From Cellulosimicrobium protaetiae (GTDB lineage Bacteria > Actinomycetota > Actinomycetes > Actinomycetales > Cellulomonadaceae): 64,000 nucleotides of DNA. The stretch is from positions 2,852,001 through 2,916,000 of the forward strand of contig NZ_CP052757.1 of NCBI RefSeq assembly GCF_009708005.2, read 5' to 3'. Both the position numbers and the translations under genes were made by a program. This document shows, piece after piece, positions 51,835 through 61,660 of the stretch (its first letter is position 1; every line of letters starts with the position of its first letter). The notes below the pieces were generated by a model. The model was given only the letters and a program-made list of their open reading frames with translations. It was not told the origin of the DNA and made no database searches.

Positions 51835-53355
51835 TCAGCGGGCGGGGTCGTCCTGGGCGAGGATGTCCCGGATGCGGCCGAGGCGGTCGGAGACCTGGCG
51901 CTCGTAGCCCCGGTCGGTCGGCGTGTAGTAGCGCGACCCGACGAGCGTGTCGGGGAGGTACTGCTGCGCGGCGACGCCGTGCGGGGCGTCGTGCGCGTAC
52001 CGGTACCCGGTGCCGTGGCCGAGCTGCTTCGCGCCCGGGTAGTGCGCGTCGCGCAGGTGCGACGGGACGGACCCGGCCTTCCCGGCCCGGACGTCCGCGA
52101 GCGCCGCGTCGATCCCGAGGTAGGCGGCGTTGGACTTGGGGGCGGTCGCGAGGTGCACGACGGCCTCCGCGAGGACGATCCGCCCCTCGGGCATGCCGAT
52201 GAGCTGGACGGCCTGGGCGGCGGCGACGGCGGTCTGCAGGGCGGACGGGTCCGCCATCCCGACGTCCTCCGCGGCGGCGATGACGATGCGCCGGGCGATG
52301 AAGCGCGGGTCCTCACCCGCCGCGATCATGCGCGCGAGGTAGTGCAGCGAGGCGTCGACGTCCGAGCCGCGCATCGACTTGATGAACGCGGACACGACGT
52401 CGTAGTGCTGGTCGCCGTCGCGGTCGTAGCGCACCGCGGCGACGTCGACGGCGCGTTCGACGGACTCGAGGTCGACCGGCACGGGCCCCGGGACCGCCCC
52501 GGTCGTACCGCGCGCCCCGTCACTGCGGAGGTCCGCGTCGCCGTCGGTATCGCGGTCGGTATCGCGGTCGCCGTCCGTGCCCGCATCCTCGGACGCGGTC
52601 ACGGGAAGAGGGACCGGGGCGTCGGAGAGCGCGGCACCGGCCGCGGCCTCGAGGACGGTGAGGGCCTTGCGCGCGTCGCCGCCGGCGAGCCGCACGAGGT
52701 GCTCCTCCGCCTCGCCGGTCAGGACGACGAGCCCGCCCAGGCCCCGGTCGTCGGCGACGGCGCGGCGCACGAGGGCGCGGACGTCGTCGTCCCCGAGGGG
52801 CTGGAGCGTGAGCAGGAGCGAGCGCGAGAGCAGGGGCGAGTTGACGGAGAAGCTCGGGTTCTCCGTCGTCGCCGCGACGAGCGTGACCCAGCGGTTCTCG
52901 ACGCTCGGCAGGAGCGCGTCCTGCTGGGACTTGGAGAAGCGGTGCACCTCGTCGATGAACAGGACGGTCTCCTCGCCGCCGGTCGCGAGGCGGCGACGGG
53001 CGTCCTCGACGACGGTGCGCACGTCCTTGACGCCCGCGGTGACGGCCGAGAGCTCGACGAAGCGGCGGCCGGACGCCGTCGCGATGAGGTAGGCGAGCGT
53101 CGTCTTGCCGGTGCCGGGCGGGCCCCAGAGGATGACGGATCCCGGCGCGGCGCGGCCGCCGGACGCGTCGGTCTCGATGAGGCGCCGCAGGGGCGAGCCC
53201 GGGACGAGCAGGTGCGCCTGGCCCGCGACCTCGTCGAGGGCGGCGGGGCGCATGCGTACGGCGAGCGGGGCTCCTGGTCCGGGTCGTGGCGTTCCCTGCG
53301 CGCCGGAGGTGGCGGCCCCGAAGAGGTCGTCGCCGAACAGGTCACCGGTGGGCAT
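51835..53355 (-). CDS. rarA: Replication-associated recombination protein RarA (MgsA)
   Basis: A 506-residue AAA+ ATPase linked to stalled replication forks. Walker [15 protein letters not shown], Walker [20 protein letters not shown], sensor [20 protein letters not shown] and the C-terminal [19 protein letters not shown] tetramerisation region are present. An Asp-rich insert of [11 protein letters not shown]-type repeats lies near 290. ATG 53355 has TAGGCT (53363-53368) 7 nt upstream, so the mRNA may be leaderless. Confidence 0.94.
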   Translation of the reverse strand: MPTGDLFGDDLFGAATSGAQGTPRPGPGAPLAVRMRPAALDEVAGQAHLLVPGSPLRRLIETDASGGRAAPGSVILWGPPGTGKTTLAYLIATASGRRFVELSAVTAGVKDVRTVVEDARRRLATGGEETVLFIDEVHRFSKSQQDALLPSVENRWVTLVAATTENPSFSVNSPLLSRSLLLTLQPLGDDDVRALVRRAVADDRGLGGLVVLTGEAEEHLVRLAGGDARKALTVLEAAAGAALSDAPVPLPVTASEDAGTDGDRDTDRDTDGDADLRSDGARGTTGAVPGPVPVDLESVERAVDVAAVRYDRDGDQHYDVVSAFIKSMRGSDVDASLHYLARMIAAGEDPRFIARRIVIAAAEDVGMADPSALQTAVAAAQAVQLIGMPEGRIVLAEAVVHLATAPKSNAAYLGIDAALADVRAGKAGSVPSHLRDAHYPGAKQLGHGTGYRYAHDAPHGVAAQQYLPDTLVGSRYYTPTDRGYERQVSDRLGRIRDILAQDDPAR

Positions 53356-53470
53356 GGGCCCGAGCCTACGCACCGCCGCCCACGCGGCTCGCCACGAGCC
53401 GACCGGGGAGGTCGGGTGAAGGTCGTCCCCGAGGGCGCGGGGGATCTGACACACGGCTGGGCCGGATGGG

Positions 53471-55729
53471 ATGCTGGCGCTCGTGTTCTCGAGCCTCGGC
53501 CGTCGCGTCGCCCGCCATCCGCGCCTCACCGTCGTCGTGTGGGTCCTCCTCACGGGCCTCGGGTTCGCGCTCGCGCTGTTCGGCGTGCACGGGGAGAGCG
53601 TGTTCGACCGGGTGACGACGGGAGCCCCGACGATCCCCGGCTCGGACAGCGAGCGCGCGACCGAGGTCCTCGCCGAGAACGACGAGGGCGGCCCCGAGAT
53701 CACGCTCCTGGTGAGCGCGGTCGACCCGGCGGACGCGCAGGTCGTGGAGGCCATGACCGAGGTGAACGCGGACCTCGTGGCGGTCGAGGGCGTGGACACC
53801 GTCATCAACCCGTACGTCATCCCCGGCGGGGTCGAGGACCCGGCCGCGCAGTCGCTCGTGGCGAGCGACGGCGAGGGTTTCCTCACCGTGGTGACGCTGC
53901 GCACCGACCTCGACGCCGAGCGCACCGACGCCGTGGCTGAGCAGGTCGTCGAGCAGCTCGAGGCGGTGCCGGGCGTCCTCGCGGAGGCCGCGCCGGACGC
54001 GGCCGGGGACGCGACGGGCCTCGTGGGCTCGAACGCGCTCATCGTCGACGCGATCACCGGGCAGGTCGAGGAGGACCTCACGACGGGCGAGACGGTCGCC
54101 CTGCCGGTCGCGCTGCTCATCATGGTGCTCGTCTTCGGCGGGTTCCTCGCCGCCGCGATGCCGATGGCGGGGGCGGTCGCGTCCATCGGGACGGGCCTCG
54201 GCGTGCTCCTGGGGCTCACGTACGTGCTCGACGTCGACGCGTCCGTGGTCAACGTCGTCACCCTGCTCGGGCTCGGCCTCTCGATCGACTACGGGCTGCT
54301 CGTCGTGTCGCGGTTCCGGGAGGAGCTGCACCGGCTGATCGAGGCCGGCGACGACCCGGCGCTGCGGCGACGGCGCGGGGACGGCGTGGTGCACGCCGCG
54401 CTGATCCGGACGATGGAGACGGCGGGCCGCACGGTCGCGTTCTCGGCGCTCACGGTCGCGATCTCGATCGCCGGTCTCATGGTGTTCCGCCCCGACATCC
54501 TGCGGTCGGTCGGCGCGGGCGGCCTCGGTGTGGTCCTCGTCGCGGTCGCGACGGCCCTCACGCTCGTCCCGGCGCTGCTCGCGTTCTCGGGTCGCCGGCT
54601 CGCGAGGCCCGGGATCCTCGGCCGGGTACCCGGCCTGCGCCGCGTGCTCGCGCGGACCGCGGACGTGCAGTCCGACGAGGGCGCGTTCTCCCGCCTCGCG
54701 GCCCGGGTGCAGCGGCACCCCGTGTGGGTGCTGCTGACGACCGTCGTCGTGCTCGTGGTCCTCGCCCTGCCCATGCTCGGGCTGCACATGCGCAACTCGG
54801 GCATCGAGCTGCTCCCGCAGGGGTCGCCGCAGCGCGAGTTCGTCGACGAGCTGGCCGCGCAGTACCCGTCGAGCGAGAGCGCCCAGGTGGTCGCGGTGGT
54901 CGACGCGAGCGTCGCGGACGCGCAGGCCTGGGCCGACGAGGTGGCCGGGCTCGAGGGCGTCGAGAGCGTCGACCCGGCCGCGGCGCTCGGGCCCTACGCC
55001 GTGGTGGGCGTGCACGTCGGCACGGACGACGCGGGTGGCCCCGAGGCGGTGTCGGTCGTCCGCGAGGTGCGGGCCACCGAGCCCGGGTTCGACGTGTGGG
55101 TCACGGGGCAGGCGGCCGGGCAGGTCGACTTCCTCGACGCGCTCGGCGAGCGGGTGTGGTGGGCCGTCGGGATCGTCGTCGGCGCGACGCTCGTGCTCCT
55201 CTTCCTCATGACGGGCTCCGTCGTCGTGCCGGTCAAGGCGCTGCTGACGAACGCGCTCTCGCTCGCGGCGTCGCTCGGCGTGCTCGTGTGGGTGTTCCAG
55301 GACGGGCACCTGGAGGGCCTGCTCGACTTCTCGTCCGTCGGGGGGATCGAGACGTACGTGGTCGCACTCGTCGTCGCGTTCGCGTTCGGGCTCGCCATGG
55401 ACTACGAGGTGTTCCTGCTCGCGCGCGTCAAGGAGCTCTACGACGCGGGGCACCCCAACGACGAGGCGGTGCGCCTGGGGCTCCAGCGCTCCGGCCGGAT
55501 CATCACGTCGGCGGCGGCGATCATCATCGTCGTGTTCGCGGGCTTCGTCTTCGGCGACCTCCTCGTCATCAAGGAGGTCGGGTTCGCGCTCGCCGTCGCC
55601 GTGCTCATCGACGCGACGATCGTCCGCCTCCTCCTCGTCCCGGCGACGATGACGCTGCTCGGACGCTTCAACTGGTGGGCGCCGCGACCGCTGCGCTGGG
55701 TGCACCGCAAGCTCGCGATCACGCACTGA
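53471..55729 (+). CDS. MMPL-family RND transporter
   Basis: A 752-residue protein of two homologous halves. Each has one membrane segment, an external domain and a five-helix bundle. The conserved segments are [20 protein letters not shown] (~270) and [20 protein letters not shown] (~635), with the Asp-Tyr pairs used for proton coupling in this family. The cargo is unknown; relatives move lipids or drugs. It is followed by a strong hairpin. The length is standard for non-mycobacterial MMPLs. Confidence 0.93.
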   Translation: MLALVFSSLGRRVARHPRLTVVVWVLLTGLGFALALFGVHGESVFDRVTTGAPTIPGSDSERATEVLAENDEGGPEITLLVSAVDPADAQVVEAMTEVNADLVAVEGVDTVINPYVIPGGVEDPAAQSLVASDGEGFLTVVTLRTDLDAERTDAVAEQVVEQLEAVPGVLAEAAPDAAGDATGLVGSNALIVDAITGQVEEDLTTGETVALPVALLIMVLVFGGFLAAAMPMAGAVASIGTGLGVLLGLTYVLDVDASVVNVVTLLGLGLSIDYGLLVVSRFREELHRLIEAGDDPALRRRRGDGVVHAALIRTMETAGRTVAFSALTVAISIAGLMVFRPDILRSVGAGGLGVVLVAVATALTLVPALLAFSGRRLARPGILGRVPGLRRVLARTADVQSDEGAFSRLAARVQRHPVWVLLTTVVVLVVLALPMLGLHMRNSGIELLPQGSPQREFVDELAAQYPSSESAQVVAVVDASVADAQAWADEVAGLEGVESVDPAAALGPYAVVGVHVGTDDAGGPEAVSVVREVRATEPGFDVWVTGQAAGQVDFLDALGERVWWAVGIVVGATLVLLFLMTGSVVVPVKALLTNALSLAASLGVLVWVFQDGHLEGLLDFSSVGGIETYVVALVVAFAFGLAMDYEVFLLARVKELYDAGHPNDEAVRLGLQRSGRIITSAAAIIIVVFAGFVFGDLLVIKEVGFALAVAVLIDATIVRLLLVPATMTLLGRFNWWAPRPLRWVHRKLAITH

Positions 55730-55800
55730 TCACGGCAGACCCCGCGGACGGCACGGCGCAGGACACGCGCCGGTCGGCGCCCACGCCGACGCCGGACGTA

Positions 55801-55838
55801 CGAGGGGCGCTCCACCCGCGCGGGTGGAGCGCCCCTCG
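55801..55838. terminator. Bidirectional terminator between MMPL gene and aspS
   Basis: A perfect 18-bp inverted repeat (55801-55818 with 55821-55838) is centred between convergent stops at 55729 and 55860. Confidence 0.75.
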
Positions 55839-55859
55839 TGCGTGCGGGCCGGGTGAGCG

Positions 55860-57653
55860 CTACGCCGCGCCCGCGCCCGTCTCGTCCTTCGGCGCGGCGG
55901 GCTTCGCGTCGACACCCGCCTCCTTGCGCTGCTCGGGCGTGATCGGCGCGGGGGCCTGCGTGAGCGGGTCGAACCCGCCGCCCGACTTCGGGAACGCGAT
56001 GACGTCGCGGATCGAGTCCGACTTCGTCAGCAGCGCGACGATGCGGTCCCAGCCGAACGCGATGCCGCCGTGCGGGGGCGCCCCGAACTTGAACGCGTCG
56101 AGGAGGAAGCCGAACTTCTCCTGCGCCTCCTCGGGCCCGATGCCCATGACGTCGAAGACTCGCTCCTGCACGTCGCGGCGGTGGATACGGATCGAGCCGC
56201 CACCGATCTCGTTGCCGTTGCACACGATGTCGTAGGCGTAGGCCAGCGCCTCGCCGGGGTTCTGCTCGAACGTGTCGACCCAGTCCGGTGTCGGCGACGT
56301 GAACGCGTGGTGGACCGCGGTCCAGGCCGAGTGGCCCAGGTCGACGTCGTCGTCCTCACCGGTCGGCTTGAACAGCGGGGCGTCGACGACCCAGACGAAC
56401 GCCCACGCGTCCTCGTCGATGGCACCCGTGCGCTTCGCGATCTCCTGACGCGCGGCGCCGAGCAGGGCGCGCGAGTCCGACGTCTTGCCCGCGGCGAAGA
56501 ACACGGCGTCACCCGGCTGCGCGCCGGTCGCGTCGCGCAGACCCTCGCGCTCGGCGTCGGACAGGTTCTTGGCGACCGGGCCGGCGAGCGTCCCGTCCTC
56601 CTGGAACGTCACGTACGCGAGGCCGCGAGCGCCGCGCTGCTTGGCCCACTCCTGCCACGCGTCGAACTGGCGGCGCGGCTGCGACGCTCCGCCCGCCATG
56701 ACGACGGCGCCGACGTACTCAGCCTGGAACACGCGGAACGGCGTGTCCTTGAAGTAGTCGGTGAGCTCGACGAGCGGGTTGCCGAAGCGCAGGTCCGGCT
56801 TGTCCGACCCGTAGAGACGCATCGCGTCGTGGAACGTCATGCGCGGGATCGGCGTCGGGATCGTGTACCCGACGAGCTCCCACAGGGCGACGAGGATCTT
56901 CTCCGCGAGCGCGATGACGTCGTCCTGCTCGACGAAGCTCATCTCGACGTCGAGCTGCGTGAACTCGGGCTGCCGGTCGGCGCGGAAGTCCTCGTCGCGG
57001 TAGCAGCGCGCGATCTGGTAGTACCGCTCCATGCCGCCCACCATGAGCAGCTGCTTGAAGAGCTGCGGCGACTGCGGCAGCGCGTACCAGGAGCCGGGCG
57101 CGAGGCGCGCGGGCACGAGGAAGTCGCGCGCGCCCTCGGGCGTCGAGCGCGTGAGCGTGGGGGTCTCGATCTCGACGAACTCCTCGGCGTCGAGCACGCG
57201 GCGCGCAGCCTGGTTGACCTTGGCGCGCAGGCGCAGCGCGTGCGCGGGCGCGGGCCGGCGCAGGTCGAGGTAGCGGTGCTTGAGGCGCGCCTCCTCGCCG
57301 ATCGTCTCGGTGTCCGCGAGCGCCGTGGAGACCTGGAACGGCAGCGCCTCGGCCGTGTTGAGCACGACGACGTCGCTCGCGACGACCTCGATCTCGCCCG
57401 TCGGCAGGGACGGGTTCTCGTTGCCGTCGGGGCGGCGCGAGACCTCGCCGGTGACCTGGAGGACGAACTCGTTGCGCAGCGGGTGCGCGACGGCCTCGTC
57501 GCGGATGACGACCTGGGCGATCCCGGAGGCGTCCCGCAGATCGATGAAGGCGACGCCGCCGTGATCGCGCCGACGGTCGACCCAGCCCGTGAGGGTGACG
57601 GTCTGACCGGTGTGCTCGGCCCGCAGTGAGCCGGCCGTTCGGGTGCGCAGCAC
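55860..57653 (-). CDS. aspS: Aspartyl-tRNA synthetase
   Basis: A 597-residue bacterial-type class II synthetase. The anticodon-binding OB domain starts [20 protein letters not shown]. The core has [20 protein letters not shown] and [20 protein letters not shown]. The bacterial GAD insert and motif 3 ([14 protein letters not shown]) are present. GTG 57653 follows GGAAGGAA. TAGAAT at 57718-57723 is a good -10. A ~35-residue Pro/Ala/Lys tail ends the protein. Confidence 0.96.
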   Translation of the reverse strand: MLRTRTAGSLRAEHTGQTVTLTGWVDRRRDHGGVAFIDLRDASGIAQVVIRDEAVAHPLRNEFVLQVTGEVSRRPDGNENPSLPTGEIEVVASDVVVLNTAEALPFQVSTALADTETIGEEARLKHRYLDLRRPAPAHALRLRAKVNQAARRVLDAEEFVEIETPTLTRSTPEGARDFLVPARLAPGSWYALPQSPQLFKQLLMVGGMERYYQIARCYRDEDFRADRQPEFTQLDVEMSFVEQDDVIALAEKILVALWELVGYTIPTPIPRMTFHDAMRLYGSDKPDLRFGNPLVELTDYFKDTPFRVFQAEYVGAVVMAGGASQPRRQFDAWQEWAKQRGARGLAYVTFQEDGTLAGPVAKNLSDAEREGLRDATGAQPGDAVFFAAGKTSDSRALLGAARQEIAKRTGAIDEDAWAFVWVVDAPLFKPTGEDDDVDLGHSAWTAVHHAFTSPTPDWVDTFEQNPGEALAYAYDIVCNGNEIGGGSIRIHRRDVQERVFDVMGIGPEEAQEKFGFLLDAFKFGAPPHGGIAFGWDRIVALLTKSDSIRDVIAFPKSGGGFDPLTQAPAPITPEQRKEAGVDAKPAAPKDETGAGAA

Positions 57654-57717
57654 GGAGGGTTCCTTCCAGGTGGGCGGTGGGGGTCGCGCTCCCGGGGGGC
57701 GGGCGCGCGTCCGGACG

Positions 57718-57723
57718 ATTCTA
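57718..57723 (-). promoter_or_regulatory. aspS -10 box
   Basis: TAGAAT on the minus strand, 65 bp before the aspS start, in the 207-bp divergent region. The -35 is weak. Confidence 0.45.
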
Positions 57724-57860
57724 GTGCGGGCGCGCGCGGGGCTCGACCGGATACGGTGGCGGTGCCGCCGCACGACCCGTGCGCCACCCGTGTCGCAGCA
57801 CCGGGGCCGGCGGCACCGGCGTGCGCCGACCGGCCCGCCGCCCGCAGGAGAGGACGACCC

Positions 57861-58328
57861 GTGGCCCGCACCATCGCGACGAACCGGCGCGTCGAGCGCG
57901 ACGAGCTCGAGCGGTTCCTGCGCTCCCGGCACGACGGCGTGCTCGTCACGACCCGTGCCGACGGCCGGCCTCAGCTCAGCCCGGTCACGTACGGGGTCGA
58001 CGACGGGGGCCGGGTCGTCGTGTCGACGTACCCGGAGCGTGCGAAGGCGGCCAACGTCCGCCGCGACCCGCGCGCGTCGCTGCTCTCCCTCGGCGAGCGG
58101 TTCTCCGACCCGTGGGTGCAGGTCGACGGCGAGGCCGAGGTGATCGACCTGCCCGAGTCGGTCGAGCCGCTCGTCGACTACTACCGGTCGATCAGCGGCG
58201 AGCACCCGGACTGGGACGAGTACCGCGCCGCGATGGTGACGCAGGGCAAGTCGCTCGTGCGGTTGACGATCACGCGCTGGGGCCCGGTCGCGACAGGCGG
58301 CTTCCCGGCGCGCCTTGCCGAGGACTGA
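57861..58328 (+). CDS. PPOX-class F420-dependent oxidoreductase
   Basis: A 155-residue split-barrel flavin/F420-binding protein. [40 protein letters not shown] and [19 protein letters not shown] are the family signature. GTG 57861 is chosen because AGGAGAGG lies 7-8 nt upstream; the frame's longer reading is Pro/Ala-rich. The substrate is unknown. Confidence 0.85.
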   Translation: MARTIATNRRVERDELERFLRSRHDGVLVTTRADGRPQLSPVTYGVDDGGRVVVSTYPERAKAANVRRDPRASLLSLGERFSDPWVQVDGEAEVIDLPESVEPLVDYYRSISGEHPDWDEYRAAMVTQGKSLVRLTITRWGPVATGGFPARLAED

Positions 58329-58347
58329 GCGCTGCGAGCCGCGGCGC

Positions 58348-58417
58348 GGCGGAACGTTCCGCCCTGCCGGTCACCGGACCGTTCCCGCTCCTGAGCCGCC
58401 CCCCGGGCGCGCCCGGG
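58348..58417. terminator. Two 16-bp perfect palindromes between convergent genes
   Basis: GGCGGAACGTTCCGCC (58348-58363) and CCCGGGCGCGCCCGGG (58402-58417) lie between the oxidoreductase and radical SAM stops. They may act as terminators or protein sites. Confidence 0.45.
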
Positions 58418-58473
58418 CCTCGGCCAGTGCGCCGCCCGGCTGGGCGCCGCCGGGTCCGAGGTGCGTCACCGGG

Positions 58474-60138
58474 TCAGAACAGGACCTGGTCGACGCCACC
58501 GCCGACGACGTCGAGACCCCCGCCGTCGACGGGCATGCCCGCGAGCGCCCCGTCGTGCCCGCTGCGCGTGCCCTGCTGCGACGCGACGCCCGCCAGGCTG
58601 CCGACCGGGTACGCACCGTCGGTCGGCGGGGCCGTGCCGCGGTGCGTGTCGCCGAGCCCGCCGAGCTCGCCCCGGCGGTAGCGTCCCTCGACACCGGCGG
58701 GCCCGCGGTGCCCGGACACGGCGAAGCCGCGCACCTCGAGCATCGGGCGCACGCGGTCCCAGAGCCACGACCGGTAGGCCTTCGACGCGTAGGCGCCGCG
58801 CGCGTAGACGCGCTCGTAGCCCGGGACGAGCCGGGGATGCTCGCGCGCGAGCCAGGACATGTACCACTCCCGGGTGCCCGGCTTGAGGTGCAGGGGAAGC
58901 ACCGTCACGCCCGTCGCGCCCGCGTCCTTCACCGCGTCGAGCAGGTCGGTCAGGGCACGCGTGGAGTCGGTGAGCCAGGGCAGCACGGGCGCGACCATGA
59001 CGCCGCACGGCAAGCCGGCGTCGCGGACCGCGCGGATCAGGTCGAGGCGCGCGCGGGGCGACGGCGTGCCGGGCTCGACGCTCGCCTGGAGCGCGGGGTC
59101 GAGCAGCGCGAGCGAGACGCCGATCCCGACCTCGACACGGGACGCGGCGCCCGCGAGCAGAGGGAGATCGCGGCGCAGGAGCGTGCCCTTGGTGAGGACC
59201 GACAGCGGCGTGCCCGAGCCCGCGAGCGCGTCGATGATGCCCGGCATGAGGCGGTAACGGCCCTCGGCCCGCTGGTACGGGTCGGTGTTGGTCCCGAGCG
59301 CGACCGGCTCGCGGCCCCACGAGCGACGCGCGAGCTCGGCGCGCAGCACCTCGTCGACGTTGACCTTCACCACGACCTCGCGGTCGAAGTCCTCGCCCGC
59401 GTCGAGGTCCAGGTACTGGTGCGTGGGCCGGGCGAAGCAGTTGTGACTGACGACCCCCGCGGCGACGAAGTCGCGCGTACCCGTCGTGATGTCGACGAGC
59501 TCGCTCTCCTCCCCCGGCCCGTCCAGGGCCTCGAGAGAGTCGACGCGCAGCGCGTCGCCGCCGGTCACGTCGCGGCCCTCGAGGGCGACGCCGCCGTCCG
59601 CGAGCGCCGCGGCGCCCGGGCCGACGAGGACGTCCCCGAGCGCGAGGTGGGCACGCCGCCCCGGACCCCCGACGACGTGCCGCCAGCCCCGCTCGGTGAG
59701 GAACCGGTGGTCGCCGCTCGCGACGAGGCGCGTGCCGTCCGCGAGGGTCACGCGATAGGCGCGCTTGCGGGTGGTCCAGCGGTCGAGCACGCGCGTGCGC
59801 ACGTAGCGACGATAGGCCCCGTGCGGCGCGGTGCCCACGATCTCGTCGCCGACGCGCAGCGCGCCGATCGGGCGCTGCGTGCCGTCGGCGAGCAGCACCG
59901 GGGTCGAGGGCGCGAGGCAGTAGGAGCAGGCGTGGCTGCACCCGCGGTACGGGTTGACCGTCCAGCGGAAGGGCATGCGCGACATCGCCGGGACCTTGGA
60001 CAGCGCGCTCTTGGCCGTCACCTCGTGGAACGTGATGCCCGCGAACTCGGGCGTGCGCACGCTGCGCACGAGGCCGGCGCGCTCCAGCCCCGGGAGCGCG
60101 CCGTCGTCCGCGCCGATCGCCTGTCCGTCCCACCGCAC
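58474..60138 (-). CDS. Intein-containing Rv2578c-family radical SAM protein
   Basis: A 554-residue precursor. N-extein 1-73 ends YRGCSHACSY; a 160-residue intein (74-233) follows; the C-extein starts at Cys234 CFARPTHQYLDLDAG. Joined, the exteins give the radical SAM cluster motif CSHACSYC (Cx3CxxC), whose third Cys is the intein's +1 nucleophile, so the enzyme cannot bind its 4Fe-4S cluster until spliced. EPVALGTNTDPYQRAEGRYRL follows. The family member Rv2578c belongs to the mycobacterial LexA regulon (recalled, not checked). GTG 60138 sits right at a leaderless SOS-box promoter. The substrate is unknown. Confidence 0.92.
   Translation of the reverse strand: MRWDGQAIGADDGALPGLERAGLVRSVRTPEFAGITFHEVTAKSALSKVPAMSRMPFRWTVNPYRGCSHACSYCLAPSTPVLLADGTQRPIGALRVGDEIVGTAPHGAYRRYVRTRVLDRWTTRKRAYRVTLADGTRLVASGDHRFLTERGWRHVVGGPGRRAHLALGDVLVGPGAAALADGGVALEGRDVTGGDALRVDSLEALDGPGEESELVDITTGTRDFVAAGVVSHNCFARPTHQYLDLDAGEDFDREVVVKVNVDEVLRAELARRSWGREPVALGTNTDPYQRAEGRYRLMPGIIDALAGSGTPLSVLTKGTLLRRDLPLLAGAASRVEVGIGVSLALLDPALQASVEPGTPSPRARLDLIRAVRDAGLPCGVMVAPVLPWLTDSTRALTDLLDAVKDAGATGVTVLPLHLKPGTREWYMSWLAREHPRLVPGYERVYARGAYASKAYRSWLWDRVRPMLEVRGFAVSGHRGPAGVEGRYRRGELGGLGDTHRGTAPPTDGAYPVGSLAGVASQQGTRSGHDGALAGMPVDGGGLDVVGGGVDQVLF
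59440..59919 (-). other. Mini-intein (Hint domain, no homing endonuclease)
   Basis: 160 codons. Block A CLAPSTPVLLADG (Cys1), block B LVASGDHRFLTERGW (His), block F ELVDITTGTRDFVAAG and block G VVSHN followed by Cys+1. No LAGLIDADG or HNH endonuclease is present. All splicing residues are intact, so it should splice. Confidence 0.92.
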
Positions 60139-60142
60139 GGCA

Positions 60143-60173
60143 GCATTCGAACAGGTGTTCGAATGCGTGTCAA
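60143..60173 (-). promoter_or_regulatory. SOS box within a leaderless promoter
   Basis: TCGAACAGGTGTTCGA (60147-60162) matches TCGAAC-N4-GTTCGA, within a 10-bp-arm perfect palindrome (60143-60166). On the minus strand -35 TTGACA (60173-60168), a 17-bp spacer and -10 TCGAAT (60150-60145) place transcription start at the GTG 60138. The palindrome covers the spacer and -10, ideal for LexA repression. Confidence 0.88.
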
Positions 60174-60210
60174 GGTGCGCCCGGGCGAGCTGCCTGCCGG
60201 GCCCGTGGCG

Positions 60211-60651
60211 TCACGGCACGTCCTGCGCGGCCCACGCCTTGAGCAGGCTCAGGTTCGCCAACGGGACGTAGTGCCCGATCCGGGGATAGTCGAGCGTCAC
60301 GGCCACGACGCCGGCCTCCCCGAGCGACGCGACGTAGTCGATCGCGGCCGGCATCGGCACCACCAGCAGAGACGCGGGGTCGCCCTCGACGACGAGACCC
60401 AGCGTGACCGCGGCCTCGTGCGCGCGGGTCGCGCTGCTGTACAGGCAGACCATCGGCCCCTGCTCGGCCGCCACGGCGTACGGGTGGGGCCGGTCGTCGG
60501 GGCCGCGCGCGACGAAGAACCAGGTGTCGAGGCGGGTGACCTGCCGCCACAGGGCGACCTGCGCCGTCGTGTCTCCCGCCGGTGCCGTCCGGACGTCGTC
60601 GGCGAGGCGGTCCAGCTCTGCCACGGCCAGGGGGTCGTTGTCACTCGTCAT
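60211..60651 (-). CDS. Hypothetical protein, possibly SseB-like
   Basis: A 146-residue soluble protein. The region LWRQVTRLDTWFFVARGPDD, then VCLYSSATRAHEAAV and LLVVPMPAAIDYVASLGEAG, loosely recalls SseB N-terminal domains, but I cannot confirm the family. No membrane segment or signal peptide is seen. ATG 60651 is the natural start. It stands 72 bp upstream of the radical SAM gene on the same strand, so the SOS promoter lies between them. Confidence 0.6.
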   Translation of the reverse strand: MTSDNDPLAVAELDRLADDVRTAPAGDTTAQVALWRQVTRLDTWFFVARGPDDRPHPYAVAAEQGPMVCLYSSATRAHEAAVTLGLVVEGDPASLLVVPMPAAIDYVASLGEAGVVAVTLDYPRIGHYVPLANLSLLKAWAAQDVP

Positions 60652-60703
60652 GGCGACACGCTCTCATGCCGCGCACGCCGTCCCGATGGGTGAGACGCCG
60701 GGA

Positions 60704-60732
60704 TTGTCCTGGCGCGCGGGAGACCCTAGGGT
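60704..60732 (+). promoter_or_regulatory. Promoter of the thiamine transporter operon
   Basis: TTGTCC (60704-60709), exactly 17 bp, TAGGGT (60727-60732). Transcription would start near 60739, just before the TPP riboswitch. Confidence 0.7.
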
Positions 60733-60744
60733 CGGGCCGAACGC

Positions 60745-60841
60745 CCCCGGGGAGCGCACGAGCGCTGAGAGTGCAGGCCGGACACCCGTCCCACCCGCAG
60801 ACCCGTGGAACCTGATCTGGTTCGTACCAGCGAAGGGAGCA
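60745..60841 (+). promoter_or_regulatory. TPP riboswitch (THI element)
   Basis: Contains GGGGAGCGCACGAGCGCTGA, the CTGAGAGTGC motif, GACCCGTGGAACCTGATCTG and GTACCAGCGAAGGGAGC in order, the conserved THI-box core. A ~130-nt spacer separates it from the first gene; no clear terminator hairpin was picked out there. The ligand (thiamine pyrophosphate) indicates the operon's substrate. Confidence 0.94.
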
Positions 60842-60970
60842 GGGCCGACGTCACCGTCCCCTGCGCGCTCGTGCCAGCGCGCCCTGCGCGCCCGGCCGGC
60901 CGCGCGGGGCCAGGCGGGGGCGCGCCGTCGTGCACCCGTCGACCCGGGGGCCCTGACGGAGGGAACCCGC

Positions 60971-61660
60971 ATGACCGAGCCCCGCACCGCCCCGCAGCAG
61001 GCGACGGAACCCCGCACCACCGAGCCACCTGCCGCGCCCCCCGGCCTCGCCGGTCCCGGCGCGGGCACGTCCCCGCGCGCCTCACGACGCCGCGGGCTGA
61101 CCCTGCACGAGACGGTGCTGATCGCCGTCCTCGGCGTCGTGTTCGGGTTCGTCTACTGGGCGTTCGTCCAGCTCTGGGCCCCCCTCCAGCTCGCCATGGG
61201 ACCGCTCGCCGACCTCGCGTCGAACGTGCTCGCCGGCGCGTGGATCGTCGTCGGCCCGCTCGCGACGTACATCGTCCGCAAGCCCGGTGTCGGCATCCTC
61301 ACCGAGACCCTGGCCGCGCTCGTCGAGGTCGTCTTCCTCGCGTCCCCCGCCGGGCCGCTCCTGCTCCTCGTCGGCCTGGTCCAGGGCGTCGGCGCCGAGC
61401 TGCCGTTCGCGCTCACGCGGTACCGGCGCTACGGCTGGTGGGTGTTCGTCGCGTCCGGCGTGAGCGCGGCGCTGGTCACGTTCGCGTTCAACGCCGTCCG
61501 GTTCGGTTGGCTCGGTCAGGACTACGCGATGCTCCGGCTCGGGATCCAGGTCGTCTCGTGCGTCGTGCTGTGCGGCCTCGCGGCCCGCCTCCTCGGCGAC
61601 GCGCTCGCCCGCACCGGGGCGCTCGACGCCTTCGCGATCGGCGCGGCCCGCCGTGCCTGA
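60971..61660 (+). CDS. ykoE: ECF transporter substrate-binding S component (YkoE-like)
   Basis: A 229-residue membrane protein. After a Pro/Thr-rich ~45-residue tail, about six hydrophobic segments follow, starting LHETVLIAVLGVVFGFVYWA. GPLADLASNVLAGAWIVVGP and LLVGLVQGVGAELPFALTRY match YkoE. With the TPP riboswitch upstream it should bind thiamine or its pyrimidine precursor HMP. GGAGGG precedes ATG 60971. Confidence 0.88.
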   Translation: MTEPRTAPQQATEPRTTEPPAAPPGLAGPGAGTSPRASRRRGLTLHETVLIAVLGVVFGFVYWAFVQLWAPLQLAMGPLADLASNVLAGAWIVVGPLATYIVRKPGVGILTETLAALVEVVFLASPAGPLLLLVGLVQGVGAELPFALTRYRRYGWWVFVASGVSAALVTFAFNAVRFGWLGQDYAMLRLGIQVVSCVVLCGLAARLLGDALARTGALDAFAIGAARRA

